Assembly: GCA_002433465.1 (NCBI GenBank)
Contig: DJIE01000257.1
Span: 675-11,477 of the forward strand
Length of the DNA stretch: 10,803 bases
Origin: Salinisphaera sp. UBA6602
GTDB lineage: Bacteria; Pseudomonadota; Gammaproteobacteria; Nevskiales; Salinisphaeraceae
Reading direction: 5' to 3'
Shown: positions 6,143 through 10,803 of the stretch, piece by piece
How the letters are laid out: the number at the start of each line of letters is the position of its first letter
How positions within the stretch are numbered: the first letter of the stretch is position 1
Notes under the pieces: generated by a model
Seen by the model: only the letters and a program-made list of their open reading frames with translations
Databases searched by the model: none
What the model was told of the DNA's origin: nothing
Translations under genes and position numbers: made by a program

Positions 6143-6931
6143 ATGCGTCGTTTTTTTTGCTTTCTGGCGGTCACGCTCGCGGTACTGCTGTCGTGCGCCT
6201 GCTCGGCTCAACCGGCCGACACGCACACGGCCGCCATCGGCGCCGAGTTTGCGCACGATACGTCCGCATTCACCCAGGGCCTGCTGTATTACGACGACGC
6301 GTTGTACGAGAGTACAGGCCAGTACGGCCAGTCTCGACTCAGACAGGTGGAACCGGCAAGCAACACGGTGACACGTGAGCTCCGGCTGCCCGATCGGTAT
6401 TTCGGTGAAGGGCTGGCACGCGTGGGCGATCAGCTGTTCTGGCTGACCTGGCGGTCGGGCCGCGCGTTCGTATTCGATATTCACAGCTTCGAGCAGATCG
6501 GCACGCGCCGCTATGACGGCGAAGGCTGGGGCCTGACCTACGACGGCCGGCGGTTGATCATGAGCGATGGCAGCGCCACGCTGCGCGTGCTCGAACCGAG
6601 CGACTTCAGCGTGGTCCGTCGTATCGATGTGCATGACGGCGGGCGAGCCGTGGACAAGCTCAACGAGCTGGAATACGTCGACGGCGAAATCTGGGCCAAT
6701 ATCTGGTATTCGGACCGAATTGCGCGCATCGACCCGGACAGCGGGGCCGTGCTGGCATGGCTGGACGCCAGCCCGCTGCGTACGGCACTCGGCCCCGCGG
6801 CAGACGGGGCCAACGTACTCAACGGCATCGCCTGGGACGCCGACAGCGGGCGTATCTATCTCACCGGCAAATACTGGCCGAAGATATTCACGGTTGCGCA
6901 GCCGCCTGACATCCCGCCGACGCTAGATTGA
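6143..6931 (+). CDS. Glutaminyl-peptide cyclotransferase, beta-propeller (plant/bacterial) type, exported
   Basis: This enzyme converts an N-terminal glutamine of peptides or proteins to pyroglutamate, releasing ammonia. The 262-residue product carries the signature blocks of the five-bladed propeller family: FTQGL (43-47), YESTGQYG (55-62, with the glutamate proposed to be catalytic), FGEGL (87-91), NELE (174-177), NGIAWD (227-232) and TGKYWP (241-246). The N-terminus MRRFFCFLAVTLAVLLSC is a signal peptide; C18 after LLS could be a lipoprotein cysteine, otherwise signal peptidase I could cut after A22. It therefore acts in the periplasm or on the outer membrane. I chose the ATG at 6143 because the signal peptide starts there; a longer frame from 6008 would overlap the divergent FNT gene. 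The ribosome binding site is poor. It converges on ectC with an 11-bp gap and no obvious terminator. Confidence 0.92.
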   Translation: MRRFFCFLAVTLAVLLSCACSAQPADTHTAAIGAEFAHDTSAFTQGLLYYDDALYESTGQYGQSRLRQVEPASNTVTRELRLPDRYFGEGLARVGDQLFWLTWRSGRAFVFDIHSFEQIGTRRYDGEGWGLTYDGRRLIMSDGSATLRVLEPSDFSVVRRIDVHDGGRAVDKLNELEYVDGEIWANIWYSDRIARIDPDSGAVLAWLDASPLRTALGPAADGANVLNGIAWDADSGRIYLTGKYWPKIFTVAQPPDIPPTLD

Positions 6932-6942
6932 TGCAAAGGCGC

Positions 6943-7344
6943 CTAGCGCTGCAGCACGCTGCCGTCGTCGTCGAGCAGGGCATAGCTACCCTGTTCGTCG
7001 TGATCTTCCGGCCCCACCAGTGACGGCGAGAAGCAGCACAGCACAGTCATGCCCTTCTCGCTGGAGAGGATATGCTGCTGGTGTTTGTCCAGCGCATAGA
7101 GCACGCCGGGCTTGAGATCCCATTTACCGCCCTCGGTGAGATCCTCGATCTGGCCTTCGCCCTCGATACAAATCACTGTTTCCTTGTGATTTTTGTACCA
7201 CATATGCAGCGCACAGCCGGGCTTGACATAGGTTTCGTGAAACGAATGCCCCATGCCGTCGGCGCGCAGCGTATAGCGGCGGCTGATGAACTTTTCTTCG
7301 TCGACGGCCGTTTTCTCGGCGTCTTCATGATCTCGTACGATCAT
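6943..7344 (-). CDS. ectC: L-ectoine synthase
   Basis: EctC is a small iron-dependent cupin that cyclises N-gamma-acetyl-diaminobutyrate to ectoine, a compatible solute. The product is 133 residues, the normal size. It opens MIVRDHEDAEKT and contains WYKNHKE (49-55), EGEGQIEDL (61-69), LYALDKHQQH (82-91) and HDEQGSYAL (115-123), all typical. The metal ligands known from the Paenibacillus lautus enzyme (Glu57, Tyr85, His93) match E55, Y83 and H91. The start at 7342-7344 is secure: AGGAGT (complement of 7351-7356) lies 6 nt upstream, so a longer frame from 7371 is rejected. The gene stands alone: no ectA, ectB, ask_ect or ectD is nearby; a glutamate synthase-like gene lies upstream on the same strand. 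It could be a detached part of the ectoine pathway or a solitary EctC with another substrate. Confidence 0.93.
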   Translation of the reverse strand: MIVRDHEDAEKTAVDEEKFISRRYTLRADGMGHSFHETYVKPGCALHMWYKNHKETVICIEGEGQIEDLTEGGKWDLKPGVLYALDKHQQHILSSEKGMTVLCCFSPSLVGPEDHDEQGSYALLDDDGSVLQR

Positions 7345-7515
7345 CGCGGTACTCCTGGTTAAACCGCCCAATCAGCCGCAAGCGGCCAGACCAGGCGTTT
7401 GAAAGGGGGCACACGGTAACGATGTCGCAAAGCGCAAAGAATCCGCCCAAGTACGTACGCCGGCGTTCTACGCGATGGCGCTAGGGCATGGCGCCATATT
7501 TGATGACGACATGCC
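7345..7515. other. Intergenic region between ectC and the glutamate synthase-like gene: palindromes, no gene
   Basis: I see no coding frame or tRNA in these 171 bp. They hold the ectC ribosome binding site (7351-7356), a short GCCGC-AA-GCGGC hairpin (7375-7386), the palindrome GTACGTAC (7451-7458) overlapping the 10-bp palindrome ACGCCGGCGT (7457-7466), and the inverted repeats at 7475-7518. I could not find a convincing -35/-10 pair for ectC, so its promoter remains unassigned. The overlapping palindromes are possible operator sites. Confidence 0.5.
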
Positions 7516-7518
7516 CTA
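7475..7518 (-). repeat. Overlapping inverted repeats at the 3' end of the glutamate synthase-like gene
   Basis: TAGGGCATG (7482-7490) and CATGCCCTA (7510-7518) are perfect 9-bp arms with a 19-bp spacer; the right arm includes the stop codon of the minus-strand gene. A second stem, ATGGCGC (7475-7481) with GCGCCAT (7491-7497), would use sequence interleaved with the first, so the two folds compete. There is no U-run after either on the minus strand. It may act as a Rho-independent-like weak terminator, an RNA-processing site, or a switch for downstream ectC expression; this is inference. Confidence 0.45.
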
Positions 7519-9099
7519 AAACGCGTCCGCGCTGGCCCGGGCCCAGGCACTGATATAGCCTTCGGGCACGTCGCCGTTGAGAAACGCGCCGCTTTTGACG
7601 GTCGGATGGACCTCGGCGAACGTACGCGCCGGGCCGTGTTCCGGCCGGTGATGGATCAGCGAGCGAGTGAGCGCATCCGGCGTGGAACAGCCCATGGCGC
7701 CGGTAATATCCAGAAACGAACCGATCGTGGCGTCGTGAAAATTACGCACGGCCAACGATTTGCCCAGTACGTCGATAGCCGCCGCGCGACGCGGATTCTG
7801 GGTGGCCACGCCGGTCGGGCAGGTATCGGTATGACAACGGCGCGCCTGGATACAGCCCACCGAGAACATGAACGGCCGGGCGGCGTTGCACATATCGGCA
7901 CCGAGGGCGATCTTGACCACCATATCGAAGCCCATCACCACCTTGCCGCTGGCGATGATGCGGATCTCGTCGCGCAGGCCGATGCCCCGCAGGCAGTTGT
8001 CGACGAACGGCAGGGCCTCGTTGATAAAGGTGCCCAGCGAATCCTGGAACTCGGTCGGCGCGGCCCCAGTTCCGCCCTCGGCCCCGTCGACGGTGATGAA
8101 ATCGGGGTAGATGCCGGTTTCGAGCATCGCCTTGCAGATGCCCATGAATTCATCCTGACGGCCCAGACAGAGCTTGAAGCCCACCGGCTTGCCGTGGGTG
8201 AGCTGGCGCAGCCGATCAACGAACTCGAGCAGGCCCCGCGGGGTATCGAATTCGGGATGAGATGCCGGCGAGGCACAGTCCTTACCGACCTCGATCTCGC
8301 GCACGCGGGCGATTTCCTCGGTGACCTTCGAACCGGGCAGCAGACCGCCGTGACCGGGCTTGGCGCCCTGGGATATCTTGATCTCGAGCATCTTGACCTG
8401 ATCGGTATTGGCCTTTTTCGCGAACTCCGCGTCATCGAAGCGACCCTCCTTGGTCCGACAACCGAAATAGGCCGATGCCACCTCCCAGATCAGATCACCC
8501 CCGTGTTCGCGGTGATAGTCGCTGATCGCGCCTTCGCCGGTGTCCTGGGCGAAGTTGCCCAGCGCCGCACCGCGGTTCATTGCGGCCACCGCGTTGCCCG
8601 ATAGCGAGCCGAAGCTCATCGCGGAAATATTCAGGCGTGAGGAATCATAGGGCTGGCGACACTGCGAGCCGCCGATCATCAGCCGGGCATGGCGTTTGTC
8701 CACGTCCTTGGGCGCCATCGAATGCTGTGCGAAATTGAAGCCGGCATCCTCGAAGTCGCGCATGGTGCCGAACGGCGAGGTATCGCCCGCGCCGGCGCTG
8801 CGCTTGTAGACGATTTCGCGCTGTTCGCGGTTGAAGGGCCGACCGCTGGTTTCGGACTCGAAGAAGTACTGGCGCAGCTCCGGGCGCAGGAACTCCAGCA
8901 TGTAGCGCAGGTGACCGACCACGGGAAAATTGCGCAGCACGTTATGGCGTGAGCGCAGGTCCAGCGCGCCAACAATCACCAGCGCGACGAGCAGAAGCCA
9001 CGGCCACAGGCCGATCGGCCACCAAAGCGCCAGCACCACGCCGAGTGCAATCGTGAGTAGAACAAAGCCGGCATAGATGAGCCGCGGATAGCCGAACAT
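7516..9099 (-). CDS. Membrane-anchored FMN-binding glutamate synthase domain protein
   Basis: A 527-residue protein holding the FMN/Fe-S synthase domain of glutamate synthase (GltB centre). Two N-terminal membrane helices (about 7-27 and 29-47) are followed by the alpha/beta-barrel. Visible motifs are NISAMSFGSLSGNAV, DTGEGAISDYH, KISQGAKPGHGG, TVDGAEGGTGAAPTEF, and the 3Fe-4S cysteine set C416-x5-C422-x4-C427 in CIQARRCHTDTCPTG. The glutaminase (class-II amidotransferase) domain and the C-terminal beta-helix of full GltB are absent, and no gltD lies beside it. It may thus use free ammonia, take ammonia from a partner, or act as a different FMN oxidoreductase; in most bacteria this stand-alone group has no proven role. 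The ATG at 9097-9099 has a weak ribosome binding site; upstream ATGs exist at 9132 and 9156, but the membrane segment fits the shorter form. It lies 77 bp after mnmE on the same strand. Confidence 0.88.
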   Translation of the reverse strand: MFGYPRLIYAGFVLLTIALGVVLALWWPIGLWPWLLLVALVIVGALDLRSRHNVLRNFPVVGHLRYMLEFLRPELRQYFFESETSGRPFNREQREIVYKRSAGAGDTSPFGTMRDFEDAGFNFAQHSMAPKDVDKRHARLMIGGSQCRQPYDSSRLNISAMSFGSLSGNAVAAMNRGAALGNFAQDTGEGAISDYHREHGGDLIWEVASAYFGCRTKEGRFDDAEFAKKANTDQVKMLEIKISQGAKPGHGGLLPGSKVTEEIARVREIEVGKDCASPASHPEFDTPRGLLEFVDRLRQLTHGKPVGFKLCLGRQDEFMGICKAMLETGIYPDFITVDGAEGGTGAAPTEFQDSLGTFINEALPFVDNCLRGIGLRDEIRIIASGKVVMGFDMVVKIALGADMCNAARPFMFSVGCIQARRCHTDTCPTGVATQNPRRAAAIDVLGKSLAVRNFHDATIGSFLDITGAMGCSTPDALTRSLIHHRPEHGPARTFAEVHPTVKSGAFLNGDVPEGYISAWARASADAF

Positions 9100-9120
9100 G
9101 GGGGGCGCTCGTGGGGATTG

Positions 9121-9135
9121 TGCATGCAGCATGCA
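9121..9135. promoter_or_regulatory. Perfect 15-bp palindrome upstream of the glutamate synthase-like gene
   Basis: TGCATGC-A-GCATGCA is a perfect dyad with 7-bp arms around a single base. It sits 21 bp upstream of the preferred start at 9099 and overlaps the weak -10 candidate of this gene (TTGAGC, complement of 9151-9156, then 17 bp, then CATGCT, complement of 9128-9133). That placement suits a repressor operator. The regulator is not identifiable here. Confidence 0.4.
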
Positions 9136-9176
9136 TTGCCACGATACGCAGCTCAATAAGGGCGGCTACTTACGGG

Positions 9177-10535
9177 TCACTTGCCGATACAGAAGCTCGA
9201 AAAGATGGCGCCCAGCAGGTCGTCGCTGGTGAACGTGCCGGTGATCTCGCCCAGGGCGTTCTGTGCCGTGCGCAGCTCTTCGGCCAGCAGTTCGCCGGCC
9301 GCATCGACTACGAGCCGCTCGTGCCCAATCTGAAGCGCCTCGGCGGCTCTCGCGAGCGCGTCCAGATGCCGACGCCGGGCCACGAAGGCCGGCGTTGCAT
9401 CGTCGTTCATCCCGGCGGCCTGTTTGAGATGGGCCGCCAACGCATCGAAGCCGGCACCGGTGGTCGCCGAAACCGCGATCGTGTCGTGGCCAAGCGCAGC
9501 GCGCACGCCGCTAGGGCCCGCGCTGAGATCGACCTTGTTCGCGATAACCGTCACCGGGCATCGTGCGTCGACCTCGGCGAGCACGGCCTGTTCGTCGGGC
9601 CCCAGGCCGTGTCGGTCGTCGATCACCAGCAGCACCCGGTCCGCATGCCGGATTTCGGCCTTGGCGCGGCGTACGCCTTCGGCTTCGATCGGGTCGTCCG
9701 TCTCACGCAGACCGGCCGTGTCCACAAGGGTCAGCGGCAGCCCATCGATGGACAGCTGTTCGTGGAGCACATCGCGGGTCGTACCGGCGATATCGGTCAC
9801 GATAGCGGTATCGCGACGCGCCAGACGATTCAGCAGGCTGGATTTGCCGACGTTGGGCGAGCCGAGAATGACCAGCCGCAGACCTTCGCGCAAGCTTGCG
9901 CCTTGGGCCGCCTGGGTGCGCAGCTCGGCCAGGCGCTCCTGGATCGCGGCAAGCCGGCGCTCGATCTCGCCGTCGCCGAGAAAATCCACGTCGTCTTCGT
10001 CGGGAAAGTCTATCGCGCCTTCGGTATACACCCGCAGCTCGACGAGGGCCGCAACCAGCGCGTCGATCTCGCGCGAGAACATCCCCTCCAGAGACCGCAT
10101 GGCCGCACGCGCGGCGGCGCTGCTGCCGGCTTCGATGGCGTCGGCGATCGCCTCGGCCTGATCGAGGCTGAGCTTGTCGTTGAGAAAGGCACGGCGCGAG
10201 AACTCGCCCGGTTCGGCCAGGCGTACGCCCAGCTCGAGCAGCCGCGTAAGCAGCATATCGACCAGCACGGGGCTGCCATGGCCCTGCAGTTCAAGCACAT
10301 GCTCGCCGGTGAACGAGGCCGGCGCGGCGAAATAGACTGCCACGCCGCGATCGATGGCCACGCCATCGCCGTCGACAAAGGCGCAGAGACGGGCCTGTCT
10401 TGCGCTCGGCAATCCGCCGATCACGGCCTCGGCGATCTGGGGTACCTTCGGTCCGGAAACACGAACCACCGCCACGCCCGCGCGGCCCGCGCCGCTGGCC
10501 AGCGCGGCGATCGTATCGCCGGGCGTGCCCGTCAT
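9177..10535 (-). CDS. mnmE: tRNA uridine-5-carboxymethylaminomethyl modification GTPase
   Basis: MnmE works with MnmG to install the carboxymethylaminomethyl group on the wobble uridine (U34) of several tRNAs, using a folate-derived carbon and GTP. The 452-residue product has the usual length and order. The N-terminal formyl-tetrahydrofolate-binding domain covers about 1-120 and starts MTGTPGDTIAALAS. A helical domain encloses the G domain, with G1 GSPNVGKS (225-232), G2 GTTRD (251-255), G3 DTAG (272-275), G4 NKVD (333-336) and G5 SAT (356-358). The C-terminus ends with the invariant CIGK, whose cysteine C449 is characteristic of the family. The ATG at 10533-10535 lies 10 bp after the yidC stop, so the two are probably co-transcribed, as in many gammaproteobacteria. 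The Shine-Dalgarno is weak, consistent with coupling to yidC. Nothing is missing. Confidence 0.98.
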   Translation of the reverse strand: MTGTPGDTIAALASGAGRAGVAVVRVSGPKVPQIAEAVIGGLPSARQARLCAFVDGDGVAIDRGVAVYFAAPASFTGEHVLELQGHGSPVLVDMLLTRLLELGVRLAEPGEFSRRAFLNDKLSLDQAEAIADAIEAGSSAAARAAMRSLEGMFSREIDALVAALVELRVYTEGAIDFPDEDDVDFLGDGEIERRLAAIQERLAELRTQAAQGASLREGLRLVILGSPNVGKSSLLNRLARRDTAIVTDIAGTTRDVLHEQLSIDGLPLTLVDTAGLRETDDPIEAEGVRRAKAEIRHADRVLLVIDDRHGLGPDEQAVLAEVDARCPVTVIANKVDLSAGPSGVRAALGHDTIAVSATTGAGFDALAAHLKQAAGMNDDATPAFVARRRHLDALARAAEALQIGHERLVVDAAGELLAEELRTAQNALGEITGTFTSDDLLGAIFSSFCIGK

Positions 10536-10545
10536 CGCTTATCGA

Positions 10546-10803
10546 TCAGCTGTTAGCGGCCTTGTGCCCCAGGCCTTCGGCATCGAGCTTGCGGTAGATA
10601 TACCACTGCTGGGCGATCGACAGCATGTTGTTGGTGCACCAGTAGAGCACCAGACCGGCCGGGAAGAAGGCGAAGAACACCGCCAGACCCACGGGCATGA
10701 TCTGCATGATGCGCTGCTGCATCGGATCCATGGTCACGTTCGCGGTCAGCTTTTGCTGCAGGAACATGGTCAGGCCGAAGACCACCGGCAGGATGTAGTA
10801 CGG
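10546..10803 (-). CDS. yidC: Membrane protein insertase YidC, C-terminal part
   Basis: This is the last 85 residues of YidC, the insertase that places proteins in the inner membrane alone or with SecYEG. The fragment begins PYYILPVVFGLTMFLQQKL and continues through DPMQQRIMQIMPVGLAVFFAFF and YWCTNNMLSIAQQWYI, the conserved end of the Oxa1/Alb3/YidC domain. It covers the last two or three membrane helices and the short basic tail, ending GLGHKAANS. The N-terminal part, with the periplasmic domain, lies beyond the right edge. The TGA at 10546-10548 is 10 bp before mnmE. This pair usually sits in the rpmH-rnpA-yidD-yidC-mnmE cluster near the replication origin, so that cluster may continue to the right. 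Confidence 0.97.
   Translation of the reverse strand, partial: PYYILPVVFGLTMFLQQKLTANVTMDPMQQRIMQIMPVGLAVFFAFFPAGLVLYWCTNNMLSIAQQWYIYRKLDAEGLGHKAANS

Noticed and set aside
7345..7371. N-terminal extension of EctC from 7371
   Set aside because: MIVR at 7344 is the canonical EctC start and has an AGGAG site at the right spacing; the extension would run through that site.
7606..8604. 332-residue plus-strand open frame opposite the glutamate synthase-like gene
   Set aside because: Antisense to a gene with clear FMN/Fe-S motifs; composition is typical of a shadow frame.
9111..10556. 481-residue plus-strand open frame covering all of mnmE
   Set aside because: It is exactly antisense to mnmE, which has all GTPase motifs. 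Long antisense frames are common in GC-rich coding DNA, and its translation is Arg/Gly/Ala-rich with no recognisable domain.

Overview
The window looks like chromosomal DNA from a high-G+C gammaproteobacterium with a halotolerant lifestyle. The signs are a homodimeric-type pyruvate dehydrogenase E1 (aceE) followed by a lipoyl-bearing aceF, the usual yidC-mnmE order, a YfdC-like FNT channel, a CsbD stress protein and an ectoine synthase (EctC). A Salinisphaera-like organism would fit, but that is a guess from gene content. I see no tRNA, rRNA, insertion sequence, CRISPR array or phage gene. Codon use looks even across the window.

Layout from left to right. (1) 1-2969, minus: aceE and the start of aceF, with a candidate promoter at about 3014-3043 and a strong hairpin between the two genes. 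(2) 3111-4810, plus: a two-gene operon of an Amidoligase_2-type ATP-dependent ligase and a class-I glutamine amidotransferase / gamma-glutamyl hydrolase (peptidase C26). This is the least characterised system here. (3) 4840-5148, minus: a small CsbD-like gene with its own promoter and a textbook intrinsic terminator. (4) 5167-6027, minus: an FNT-family membrane channel, divergent from (5) 6143-6931, plus: an exported beta-propeller glutaminyl-peptide cyclotransferase. (6) 6943-7344, minus: ectC without ectA or ectB in view. (7) 7516-9099, minus: a membrane-anchored FMN/Fe-S glutamate synthase domain protein without a glutaminase domain. (8) 9177-10535, minus: mnmE. (9) 10546-10803, minus: the C-terminal end of yidC.

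How the genes relate. aceE and aceF feed pyruvate into acetyl-CoA. YidC and MnmE are housekeeping genes. The middle of the window is rich in glutamate/glutamine chemistry: an amidoligase, a gamma-glutamyl-type amidase, a glutaminyl cyclase, a glutamate synthase domain, and a lone EctC, an enzyme known to cyclise glutamine as a side reaction. Whether these share a pathway is inference; only the amidoligase/GATase pair has operon-level evidence. Several intergenic regions carry clear dyads that look like operators or RNA structures and are listed separately.
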